Below are positions 15,441-22,540 of a DNA stretch of 64,000 nt, piece by piece (position 1 is the stretch's first letter; each line of letters opens with the position of its first letter). Under the pieces are notes generated by a model. The model was given only the letters and a program-made list of their open reading frames with translations, was not told the origin of the DNA and searched no databases. The stretch is from Burkholderia sp. WP9 (GTDB lineage Bacteria; Pseudomonadota; Gammaproteobacteria; Burkholderiales; Burkholderiaceae): contig NZ_FNTG01000001.1 of NCBI RefSeq assembly GCF_900104795.1, positions 4,697,245 to 4,761,244 of the forward strand, written 5' to 3'. The position numbers and the translations under genes are program-made.

Positions 15441-15927
15441 GAACAAATTCACTCCGCAGTCAGTCGGGCAATTCGTTTTTGGCGAGCTGCGTGCGATGTA
15501 TGGCGCGGCAGCGCATCGCCGCTTCGAAGTCGGTGTGACGAACCAAGCTGGCGAGGATCTGGGAGTGTTGGAGGCGATGGCGGTGTGGGGGCGGTGGCTG
15601 ATGCGCCCTGACGTGACAAAGAATGTCGTGCGCGACGCCCTGCGCAAGTGCGTCGACGTGAATCCGAAGTGGGCACCGACGCTGCCGGAATTCATGGCGC
15701 TGGTGCTGGCAGAGATCCGAAAACGGGCGGCGCGGCTGGAGCGTGAAGCGGCTGCGTGCTTCGAAGAGCGGCAGGAAGGTACGCCGGAAGCGCGTCAGGC
15801 TGAATTCGACGCCATGCGGGCGATCCTGAAAGCGGCGCAGGTTCCGAAGCGTCGACCGGGCAGGCCGATAAAGGCGCAGCCATCCCAATCTAGCCTGCTG
15901 GCGGGCTTCGACGAGTCGACTAGGTAG
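15433..15927 (+). CDS. Phage replication protein P-like (helicase loader candidate)
   Basis: A 164-residue protein with the layout of lambda P-type proteins: an N-terminal helical region with FGELRAMYGAAAHRRFEVG, a central W-containing segment (LEAMAVWGRWLMRPDVTKNV), and the PxxPTLPEF motif as KWAPTLPEFMALVLAEIRKR. The C-terminus is basic (PKRRPGRPIK). The ATG at 15433 overlaps the preceding stop (TGA 15438-15440) and follows GGAG at 15424. With the upstream winged-helix gene it would form an O/P-like replication pair. The sequence match is by eye and modest. Confidence 0.5.
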   Translation: MAENKFTPQSVGQFVFGELRAMYGAAAHRRFEVGVTNQAGEDLGVLEAMAVWGRWLMRPDVTKNVVRDALRKCVDVNPKWAPTLPEFMALVLAEIRKRAARLEREAAACFEERQEGTPEARQAEFDAMRAILKAAQVPKRRPGRPIKAQPSQSSLLAGFDESTR

Positions 15928-16077
15928 CGGCATAGGAAGGATTTAGGCAGGACCGCCACAAGTCTTTTATAGGGTCGATCCCTTAGAAAGGCAATCATAA
16001 GGATTTAAGGCATACACGAAAGCAGGCTTCGAACAGAGGGGGCGACGCCGCTGCGCGCGGCGAGGCGGTACGGCGGT

Positions 16078-16218
16078 GTGGCTGGGCGCAGTTTGCAGAG
16101 GGGGAAAGCCGCTATCGACGTTCTGATCGACCGCGGCTCGATTGTGGGCGTCGACCAGGTGCGCGACGGACACATCGTGACCATCTATCGAATCAACCAG
16201 ACTACACAGGGCGAGTAA
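16078..16218 (+). CDS. Possible small ORF, 46 residues
   Basis: GTG 16078 begins a 46-residue frame (MAGRSLQRGKAAIDVLIDRG..., ending NQTTQGE). Its stop overlaps the next start (TAATG, 16216-16220), typical of coupled phage genes, and the second half has protein-like composition. No family is recognised and the start is uncertain. It may be the tail of a truncated larger gene. The sequence from 15928 to 16077 shows nothing coding that I can support. Confidence 0.35.
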   Translation: MAGRSLQRGKAAIDVLIDRGSIVGVDQVRDGHIVTIYRINQTTQGE

Positions 16219-16409
16219 TGCAAGAAATCGAACGACAAGAGGCAGTTACCCCATCGACCATCACTGGCGGCGGCGTGCATTTTTCAGCGGCTGCAATGCG
16301 CGCGCTGGTGCGCTACGCAGGCCGGGCAGGCGTTGCCGAATCGGCGGCATGGCTGGCGCATCGCTGGCGGTGCTGGATCACGCAGGGAGCCGTGATGGTG
16401 AGCCGGTAA
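16218..16409 (+). CDS. Small ORF, 63 residues, function unknown
   Basis: Starts MQEIERQEAVTPSTITGGGV with a TAATG overlap to the preceding small ORF. The first 44 residues look coding; the last 19 (WLAHRWRCWITQGAVMVSR) are Trp/Arg-rich and less convincing. The overlapping frame from 16349 looks better there, so a frameshift or an overlapping gene pair is likely. Confidence 0.4.
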   Translation: MQEIERQEAVTPSTITGGGVHFSAAAMRALVRYAGRAGVAESAAWLAHRWRCWITQGAVMVSR

Positions 16410-16516
16410 GCGTGGAGGCTGTGGCGCGAGCTGTGGCCGCTGTAGAGGGTGGCAATCACGAACCCGCGGCGAAGGTGAGCGCGAATCTGATGGAACTGAT
16501 TGCAGAGGCGGAGTAA
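16349..16516 (+). CDS. Small overlapping ORF, 55 residues
   Basis: ATG 16349 opens a 55-residue frame (MAGASLAVLDHAGSRDGEPV..., ending ANLMELIAEAE) of normal helical composition. It overlaps the end of the 63-residue ORF and ends in TAATG, where the next ORF starts. Either a separate small gene or the continuation of 16218 after a frameshift. Confidence 0.4.
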   Translation: MAGASLAVLDHAGSRDGEPVSVEAVARAVAAVEGGNHEPAAKVSANLMELIAEAE

Positions 16517-17012
16517 TGCAAGCGATTAATCAAGCAGAGAGCGCGCAATCGGGCGCATCACGCGACGCCGCGGCGATCAATCAGACGATCCGCCGTGTGG
16601 TCGGCGATCACACGGGGCTGGTGCATGAGTTCACGCGCCCGGCTGGCGTGACATGGGTGGAGTTTTCCGATAAGGCCGCAGGCTGGCGAAGTCGGCGGCG
16701 CGGTTCGCCATGCTGCTGCATATGGTCGAAGGTGGCGATGGTCCGGTAACGGATAAGGCTATGGATGCCGCTATATCTGCCTTCGAGGCGCGCGCAAGGC
16801 AGACAGGCCGCGCGCCTGCCGCCGTGGCACCGGGGGCCGCTCAGGCGCTTTTCACGCGCATCACGGCTGGCGAGCTGGAGGAAGGATTCTCTGCAATGGA
16901 CGTGGTGGAGCGCAAATGGGCTGGTCTGCGTGATAGCGAGCTGGTGCGCGAGGCGCTGGGGGGAACTGGTGGCTTGCGGCTGGCTAGTTGCTGGTCGGGC
17001 GAAGGGATATGA
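16516..17012 (+). pseudogene. Frameshifted remnant of a replication-type (DUF3987-like) protein
   Basis: Two frames complement each other. Frame 1 from ATG 16516 is protein-like to about 16680 (GVTWVEFSDKAAG), then turns into Arg/Cys-rich noise. Frame 2, open just after a TAA at about 16675, reads LAKSAARFAMLLHMVEG and continues to 17012. Joined, VTWVEFSDKA...AKSAARFAMLLHMVEG resembles the C-terminus of DUF3987/YfjI primase-helicase proteins (WxEF...K...AARxAxLLHxxEG). A frameshift near 16680 and loss of the N-terminal part would explain this. The family match is tentative. Confidence 0.45.
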
Positions 17013-17417
17013 CAAGCTCCGCTATCGACTCAGTCGGGCAGCGGCTGGCGAATAGGCGCTGCTGGCGGTTTGACCGATGAAAAGCGGCGGCGCGCAATGG
17101 CTGTGCGGCGCACGGCTAACACTTGAGAAAGCGCTGGAAGAAAAGTGCCAAAAAACGCGGGGAAATACGCATACCCGCGAGTAAAGGCGGCCAGCGCGGC
17201 GGGTAGAACGTCGCGACCCTCTGTTAGCCATCCCGTAGAATGCCGCCAGAGGTTGAGAAACAACGAAGCGTTCCGGTTAATTCCAGTTAGTTCAACTAAT
17301 TGAGTTTCATCGAAGCGCAATGCTTCCCATCTGGCGCAGAAGCTGGCTGGGTGTTCTCAAGTGGTGATCGCATGGTGCTGTCGCCGCATCGTTTAAACGT
17401 ACTAGGGGTAATGGCAT
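17013..17417. other. Intergenic region before the capsid gene
   Basis: About 400 bases with no supported gene. It contains a 13-base palindrome TTAGTTCAACTAA (17287-17299), extendable to 17 bases with one mismatch (CAG...TTG), which could be a phage-type operator or promoter element for the capsid gene. Nothing else stands out. Confidence 0.4.
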
Positions 17418-18746
17418 ATGGCTCGCAATTCCATCGCAGCATCGGCAGTTCGTAACGCAGCAGCCGCACAGGCAGCATTCGCCAAGACCGGCAAAATCCA
17501 GCGCGGCATGTTCGCTGTGCGCGCGGAAGCTGGCTTGGGCGAAATCAAGTCGATGATTCAGGGCGTGAATACGTCTTTCACCGAGTTCAAGGCGAAGAAC
17601 AATGAACGCGTCGACGGCATCGCCGCTGACGTGGAAGCCATCATGGCCGGTATGGACAAGATGGCGGTTCAGATGGCTGGCGGCGTGGGCAATACCAAGG
17701 CAATGGGCGCGGACACTGACGAAGCGCAGCCCGTCCACGCTTCGACCGGCCTCCGTGGCTCGCAAATCGGCGCGTTCTATCGCCAACGCGCTCAAGCATC
17801 GGCTGGCGGCGCGTTCGGCCCGCGCGCCAATTTCGGTATTGCGGACTTCATTCGCGGCGCTGCTGGTATGTCGGGCGTGAGCGAGGGCGTGCGCGCGGCT
17901 CTGTCGGAAGGCGTGGGCACGGACGGCGGCTACGCGGTGCCGGACGCGGTAATGCCCACGATTCTGGATGCGATGGTAAGCGCATCGGCGGTGCTGGCCG
18001 CTGGCGCGAGCATCCTGCCGCTTGGCGCTGCAAAGAGCGTGACCATTCCGGCTGTGGATCAACTGCCGAAACCGGCATGGCGCAACGAGAATGACCCGCT
18101 GGCAACCGGCGGTCCGACTTTCCGCCCCGTGACGGCTACGCCGCGTTCGCTCGCAATCGTGGTGCCGATCAGCCGTGAATTGCTGGCCGATGCCGTGGAT
18201 ATGGACCGCGCCGTGCGCCAAGCGCTCGCGCAAGCGTTCGCCAAGGCATTCGACCGCGCCGCGTTGGTTGGCTCCGGTACGGCTCCCGAGCCGTTGGGCC
18301 TGTACGGCATGACGAACGTACAGAAGATCAAGCAAACCGGCTCCGCGTTCGCGTATGCCGACATGCTGGCCGCGTATCAAGCGCAACTGGACGCGGACGC
18401 ACCCGCGCCTACGTCGATCATCATGGCTCCGCGCACGCTGACCGGCCTTGCTGGTCTGGTCGATACGCTTGGTCAACCGCTCAACGCTCCGGCTCTGCTG
18501 GATGGCGTGGTGCGCCGTCCGTCCACTGGCGTTCCGACCAACCTTGGCGATGGCGCTAACGAGTCGCTGGCGTTTATCGGCAACTTCAACACGGTCCAAT
18601 TCGTGATGCGCGAAAACTTCAATGTTCGCCTGCTGCCGGAGTTACCGGGTTCGAACGGTCAACTTGCGTTCATCGCTCACGCGCGTTTCGACGTGGTGGC
18701 GAACTACCCGCAAGCAATCACGGTGATCGAAGGCGTTACGAGCTAA
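17418..18746 (+). CDS. HK97-fold phage major capsid protein
   Basis: A 442-residue protein of the HK97 major capsid family. Residues 1-115 look like a scaffolding delta-domain (helical; SMIQGVNTSFTEFKAKNNER, VDGIAADVEAIMAGMDKMAV). The capsid core follows (EGVGTDGGYAVPDAVMPTIL), with a P-domain segment (VVPISRELLADAVDMDRAVR) and a C-terminal GNFNTVQFVMRENFNVRLLP ending VVANYPQAITVIEG. The start follows AGGGGTA nine bases upstream. No prohead protease, portal or large terminase gene lies in the element, so capsid maturation and packaging would need a helper phage or unidentified factors. Confidence 0.9.
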   Translation: MARNSIAASAVRNAAAAQAAFAKTGKIQRGMFAVRAEAGLGEIKSMIQGVNTSFTEFKAKNNERVDGIAADVEAIMAGMDKMAVQMAGGVGNTKAMGADTDEAQPVHASTGLRGSQIGAFYRQRAQASAGGAFGPRANFGIADFIRGAAGMSGVSEGVRAALSEGVGTDGGYAVPDAVMPTILDAMVSASAVLAAGASILPLGAAKSVTIPAVDQLPKPAWRNENDPLATGGPTFRPVTATPRSLAIVVPISRELLADAVDMDRAVRQALAQAFAKAFDRAALVGSGTAPEPLGLYGMTNVQKIKQTGSAFAYADMLAAYQAQLDADAPAPTSIIMAPRTLTGLAGLVDTLGQPLNAPALLDGVVRRPSTGVPTNLGDGANESLAFIGNFNTVQFVMRENFNVRLLPELPGSNGQLAFIAHARFDVVANYPQAITVIEGVTS

Positions 18747-19070
18747 CGCATGCCGCCGCCGTGCTGCCGTGTCGGCGATGTGCTGGCCCGGTGGCGCGCT
18801 AGTAAAGCCAGTCCGCGAGTGTTGCGCGGCGTCGCGCTGTGGCGCGTCTCCGTGCGCCCCAGCGGGTTGCCCAAAAAATGGGCAGGGGGGAGTCAAAAGT
18901 TTTTTGGCCTTCGCGCCCGAGACCGACCGATCCCGCACGCGCAGAAAAAAAAGCCGTTTTGAGCGTTTTTTCAAATGGCGAAGCGGCGCGGGCTGGCGCA
19001 ATCCCTGCGCTGGCGCGCGTTTCGGGCATGATTGGCCCGGAATCAAAATCAAATGACAGGAGGATGGTGC
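18747..19070. other. Non-coding interval with homopolymer blocks and a hairpin (candidate packaging site)
   Basis: A perfect inverted repeat TGCCCA-AAAAA-TGGGCA (18868-18884) is followed at once by GGGGGG (18885-18890), then CAAAAGTTTTTTGG (18894-18907), a run of eight A (about 18947) and TTTTTT (about 18970). Frames crossing it are low-complexity. Such stretches just upstream of small terminase-like genes can be cos sites; that is a hypothesis here. Confidence 0.35.
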
Positions 19071-19376
19071 ATGGCCGGAGCGAAAGGCCGCTCAGGCGGC
19101 GCACGGCGCGGGGCCGGGCGGCCACGTAAAGAGCCAATGCTGCCCGAGCCGCTGCCCGATATGGAAGCGCGCGAGCTAGTGCGCGAAATCTCGCTGGGTC
19201 GGATTGACCCTACGGACAAGCAATTGAAGGCCGCGCTGGCGCTGATGGGTGACGACACAAAGCGTGTGTTGGGCGCGGGCAAGAAAGACGCGAAGAATGA
19301 GGCAGCGAAGACCGCCGCATCGAAGTTCGGCGCAGCACCACCGCCGCCACGCATGGTAGTGAACAACGGAAGGTAA
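19071..19376 (+). CDS. Small phage protein, terminase-small-subunit-like N-terminus
   Basis: A 101-residue basic protein starting MAGAKGRSGGARRGAGRPRK, the Gly/Arg-rich start (SGGxRxGAGRxxK) common in phage proteins near or within small terminase subunits. The middle (MEARELVREISLGRIDPTDK) could be helix-turn-helix-like, followed by a basic tail ending PPPPRMVVNNGR. ATG 19071 follows a strong AGGAGG; an upstream ATG at 19032 lacks one. Too short for a full P27-type small terminase, so the assignment is tentative. Confidence 0.5.
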   Translation: MAGAKGRSGGARRGAGRPRKEPMLPEPLPDMEARELVREISLGRIDPTDKQLKAALALMGDDTKRVLGAGKKDAKNEAAKTAASKFGAAPPPPRMVVNNGR

Positions 19377-19377
19377 C

Positions 19378-19842
19378 ATGGCAACTCGAAAGAAGAAGGC
19401 GACGCAGGAAACCCAATCGGGCGACCCGAAAGCGTTTCTACTGGCGGTGACAAACGATACGAGCGCCGAGCTGGCGCACCGCATGGAGGCCGGGAGCATT
19501 CTGCTGGCCGACGACGCCGACGAGGCCGCTGCGACCGGCGGGCGCAGAAGGCTCGTAGAAATGATGAATGACCCGCTGATCGCGCAGGCGCGCCGCGTGG
19601 AGGCCGCAACCCTCGCGATGGCGATTGATGCCGCCGGTGCCAAGCTGACAGGCGATCCGGCCCGCCGCGCCGCGCTGCTGGCGACGATGAACGACACCGG
19701 CGCTCCGCTGGAGAACCGGATCAAGGCCGCGAATCTCCTGCTCGACGACGCGAACCGACCGCGAGCGCTCCAGCTTCTAGCTATGAGACCGCCGCGCAAT
19801 GCGTTGAACCGGCCATTCGAGGCCGACGAGCTTATCGATTAA
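19378..19842 (+). CDS. Three-repeat helical protein of unknown function
   Basis: A 154-residue protein with three related blocks of about 38-41 residues, each carrying L-x4-ND-x6-R-x2-A-x-x-L. The Asn-Asp pairs are at residues 26-27, 64-65 and 105-106 (AVTNDTSAELAHRMEAG, EMMNDPLIAQARRVEAA, ATMNDTGAPLENRIKAA). This looks like a small HEAT/ARM-style solenoid. It begins one base after the stop of the terminase-like gene and ends the capsid operon, followed by a terminator. Function unknown; a packaging or redirecting role is speculation. Confidence 0.65.
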   Translation: MATRKKKATQETQSGDPKAFLLAVTNDTSAELAHRMEAGSILLADDADEAAATGGRRRLVEMMNDPLIAQARRVEAATLAMAIDAAGAKLTGDPARRAALLATMNDTGAPLENRIKAANLLLDDANRPRALQLLAMRPPRNALNRPFEADELID

Positions 19843-20142
19843 GCCGCTGCCGCAAGGTGGCGCGCGCCCGTGCCAGCCGGGAATCCTTCGGGACGTTGCT
19901 GGATGGGGATAAGCACATGAGTGCCCCACATACGGAAAAACCTGTGCAGTCTGCGACTCGGAACCGCCGGATTCTGTTCCGCTGGCCCGCCGAGGGCGCA
20001 GACAGGGCGGGCCGCCGGAGCAATCCGCGCGGCCCGTTTTCATGTGTGCGTGCCCTTGTGTCAGCCATCTTCAGTGATAGGCGGGCCGTTCCTTGAAAAT
20101 GCGACGGCTCGCACGCACCAGAGGGCAATGCGCCGCGCAGTT
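19843..20142. other. Convergent intergenic region without a supported gene
   Basis: Three hundred bases between the rightward capsid operon and the leftward HTH/integrase side. They contain the terminator at 20008-20040. GATGGGGATAAG (19900-19911) is repeated at 20176-20187 within the 3' part of the HTH gene, possibly the remnant of a duplicated gene end. Confidence 0.45.
20008..20040 (+). terminator. Intrinsic terminator of the capsid operon
   Basis: CGGGCCGC (20008-20015) pairs perfectly with GCGGCCCG (20029-20036), followed by TTTT. It ends the rightward transcript of the capsid and accessory genes. Confidence 0.7.
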
Positions 20143-20355
20143 TTAGGCGGGTTGAAGGGCAGCGTCGACTTGCTCGATGGGGATAAGGCCGCACTTGTTG
20201 AGCTTGAACGTCCCGTGCGTGACCATCTTGCTAACCGTCCAGCGGCTCAGTCCCAGCATCTCTGCGGCTTGCTGCATCGTGACTTGTGACGGTCGAGGAC
20301 GGCGCGCGCTGAAAAGCTCGAATGCCTTTATGATTGTTTTCATTTCGTCGTTCAT
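20143..20355 (-). CDS. Excisionase-type helix-turn-helix protein
   Basis: A 70-residue MerR-like HTH of the excisionase/AlpA type (VTMQQAAEMLGLSRWTVSKM, then VTHGTFKLNKCGLIPIEQVD). The minus-strand start ATG 20355 follows GGGGAAGG. It is the third gene on the integrase side, after DUF2971 and int, and may act as recombination directionality factor or as a regulator counterpart to AlpA. Confidence 0.78.
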   Translation of the reverse strand: MNDEMKTIIKAFELFSARRPRPSQVTMQQAAEMLGLSRWTVSKMVTHGTFKLNKCGLIPIEQVDAALQPA

Positions 20356-20400
20356 ATTGCCTTCCCCATCTCTTGCGTTTAAATGGTTTGCCGAGATGTT

Positions 20401-21066
20401 CTACGGCATGAGAGACAGCGACGGCGCATCCCTTCTGCGTACAATCCGAAACGACTGGAATGCTGGCCGAGCGTGAAAGAGATCGATGCTTTTGCTAGTG
20501 TGGCCGATAAGCTTGGCGAGCTGCTCCACGTTCGCAGTACATCGATGGCCTAGTATTACCTCGCGTAGCGTAAAGTGCGGGGCAAAATTCAGAAAATACA
20601 GGCCGCTTTCCGGCTGCCGATCGTTCAGCCCAGCAAAAAAGCGCCACTCGCGTTCGTATGCCCAATCCTTAAACTTCGTCGTTAAAATGGCGCGCATCTG
20701 CGGCTCGTTCAGTAGCTCGCCTCTGCCGATATGCTCCAGCAGACCGTTCAAGCGACGAGGTTCGTATTTGACTTGGTATGCTTCAGCGTCGGTAACATCG
20801 AAGCCGAGGCATACGCCCTTGTGCTTCGCCCCGTAATGCGCCCACATGACAGGGCTGTCCCAAGTTTTGCTGGTGCACAGCATCCCAACAGACTGCGACA
20901 GATGGCCGTGCAGAACCCGGTAGAGGTGCCGTGCGCGCCTCTCGCCTACCCAAGCGCCCATCAGTTCGAAGGGATCGTTGGCTTCAGGAACGGTCGAAAG
21001 TTTTAACCGCTTCTCTGCCAGAATGCGTTCAGCATACTCAAGCTGGGTGAGGTAATAGAGGCGCAT
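20401..21066 (-). CDS. DUF2971 family protein (accessory cargo)
   Basis: A 221-residue protein with the DUF2971 signatures: an N-terminal LYYLTQLEYAERILAEKRLK and VPEANDPFEL, then MWAHYGAKHKGVCLGFD and the ERE-type motif KFKDWAYEREWRFFAG. No signal peptide or membrane segment. The biochemical role of the family is unknown to me; members are often seen in accessory and mobile regions. Base composition is visibly less GC-biased than the host genes around it. It lies between int and an HTH gene, the usual cargo position in satellites, so a role in phage competition is possible but unproven. Confidence 0.82.
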   Translation of the reverse strand: MRLYYLTQLEYAERILAEKRLKLSTVPEANDPFELMGAWVGERRARHLYRVLHGHLSQSVGMLCTSKTWDSPVMWAHYGAKHKGVCLGFDVTDAEAYQVKYEPRRLNGLLEHIGRGELLNEPQMRAILTTKFKDWAYEREWRFFAGLNDRQPESGLYFLNFAPHFTLREVILGHRCTANVEQLAKLIGHTSKSIDLFHARPAFQSFRIVRRRDAPSLSLMP

Positions 21067-21120
21067 TGTCGTTTTGTCGTTGTGATCACAGGAGCTGTTA
21101 CCGCCTGAATTGTGCGAACG

Positions 21121-22377
21121 TTAGCCGCCCTTCGCAACATTGGCGCTGATCGGAATGACCTGCGCCCCCACCTTGAGCTGATCGAGATAGTCCGCCCACT
21201 TCTGCATCATTTCCCTGCGCTGGGGAAGATGAGCGGTTCGGTTGTAGGCGCGCCCGAGCGGGTCTTTCACGGCGTGCGCGAGCTGGGCTTCGACAATTGA
21301 GGCAGGTACGTCCAGAACCTCATCAAGGATCGTCCGAGCCATCGCCCGGAAGCCGTGGCCTGTCATGGTATCCCCATCGTACCCGAGCCGCCGCAGCGCA
21401 CCGTTGACCGTGTTGTCCGACATGGGGCGGTCTTTCGTGCGGACGCTGGGGAACACGAGCCGTCCGGTGCCAGTAAGTGCGTGTAGCTCGCGCAGGATGC
21501 TGATGGCCTGAGACGACAGCGGAACGATGTGCGCACCGCCCGCCGCTTTGCCTTGCTTAGTGCGCTTCATCCGACCACTTGGAATCTCCCATGTGCCGCC
21601 GTCTAGGTCGAATTCGGTCCATTCAGCGGCGCGCAGTTCGCCGGGTCGCTGGAATAGTAGGGGGGCGAGTTTGAGCGCGCACGCTACTGGAAAGGTGCCC
21701 GTGTACCCATCCATCGCACGTAGCAGTTCTGCAACCTGTTTTGGATCGGTGATGGCTGCCATGTGTTCGACTTGCACGGGCGGCAATGCGCCCCGGAGGT
21801 CGGCGGTAATGTCGCGCTGGGCGCGCCCGGTCGCCACGGCATAGCGGCATGCCTGCCCGATGTTGGCATGGAGCCGGTGAGCAGTTTCGAGTGCGCCGCG
21901 CTTCTCGACCCGGCGCAGCACATCGAGCACATCGGGCGGAGCGAGGTCGGCCATAGGCTTGCCACCGATCCACGGGAAGGCGTCTACCTCCAAGCGGCGC
22001 AAGATGCGCTCGCCGTGGCCTTCCGACCATGTAGGCGCGTACTTGGCGTGCCACTCACGGGCGATGGCCTCGAACGAATTTTCAGCGTTGAGGCGCTGGG
22101 TGCGTTTCTCCGCCTTCTTCGATTCGCCCGGATCGATGCCCGCCGCCAGCTTCTCGCGGGCATCATCGCGCTTCTTGCGAGCTGCTGCCAGCGGCACGTC
22201 CGGGTAGACGCCGAGCGCCAGCGTCTTGTCTTTCCCGTTGAACCGGTAGTTCATGCGCCAGTACTTCGCTCCTGACTGGACGATCTGGAGGTACATACGC
22301 CCGCCGTCCGACAAGCGGTTGCCGGTGCCGTCCGGGTTATAGCGGGCGTTCCTGATCTGGGTATCGGTGAGCGGCAT
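21121..22377 (-). CDS. int: P4-type tyrosine recombinase (integrase)
   Basis: A 418-residue integrase with an N-terminal arm-binding (DUF4102-type) domain (MPLTDTQIRNARYNPDGTGN and YRFNGKDKTLALGVYPDVPL), a SAM-like core-binding domain around residues 110-190, and the catalytic domain. Catalytic residues seen: Arg in LLFQRPGELRAAEW, His-x-x-Arg in GHGFRAMARTIL, a His in LAHAVKDPLG and the Tyr nucleophile in RAYNRTAHLPQRREMM. Upstream in-frame Met 22425 would run through the arm-type sites; 22377 gives the family start. It lies beside the ssrA 3' end, a classic target for this family. Confidence 0.95.
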   Translation of the reverse strand: MPLTDTQIRNARYNPDGTGNRLSDGGRMYLQIVQSGAKYWRMNYRFNGKDKTLALGVYPDVPLAAARKKRDDAREKLAAGIDPGESKKAEKRTQRLNAENSFEAIAREWHAKYAPTWSEGHGERILRRLEVDAFPWIGGKPMADLAPPDVLDVLRRVEKRGALETAHRLHANIGQACRYAVATGRAQRDITADLRGALPPVQVEHMAAITDPKQVAELLRAMDGYTGTFPVACALKLAPLLFQRPGELRAAEWTEFDLDGGTWEIPSGRMKRTKQGKAAGGAHIVPLSSQAISILRELHALTGTGRLVFPSVRTKDRPMSDNTVNGALRRLGYDGDTMTGHGFRAMARTILDEVLDVPASIVEAQLAHAVKDPLGRAYNRTAHLPQRREMMQKWADYLDQLKVGAQVIPISANVAKGG

Positions 22378-22393
22378 GGTGGTATCGGGTGTC

Positions 22394-22436
22394 GGTGGTA
22401 TAGCGAATGCCACCGAAAATACCACCCGATACCACC
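22394..22436. repeat. Right integrase arm-type sites
   Basis: TACCACC-type heptamers occur at 22394-22400 (inverted), 22408-22414 (TGCCACC), 22420-22426 and 22430-22436. The 17-mer at 22410-22426 repeats the left-end sequence at 13189-13205. The cluster lies directly upstream of int, so occupancy could also repress int. Confidence 0.6.
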
Positions 22437-22473
22437 GGTTGTCTACGGAATAGGCTGGAACGTACTGGAAAGA

Positions 22474-22508
22474 AAAAACCCGCGAAGCCTTGAGCTATCG
22501 CGGGTTTC
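22474..22508 (-). terminator. Leftward intrinsic terminator after tmRNA
   Basis: AACCCGCGA (22477-22485) pairs with TCGCGGGTT (22498-22506), with a U-rich tract on the minus-strand side (22469-22478). It ends the ssrA transcript. Because the element's integrase lies just beyond, this terminator may have been brought in by the element. Confidence 0.75.
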
Positions 22509-22540
22509 TGTACTTCCTCGGAACATCGTGGAAGGGTATT

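Noticed and set aside
19857..20096. A 79-residue plus-strand ORF after the capsid operon
   Set aside because: It runs through a clear intrinsic terminator, is Arg/Pro-rich and has no ribosome site.
19900..20187. Direct repeat GATGGGGATAAG as a second attachment site
   Set aside because: Twelve bases in one gene's 3' end and nearby spacer are better explained as a small duplication; they are not at the element's ends.
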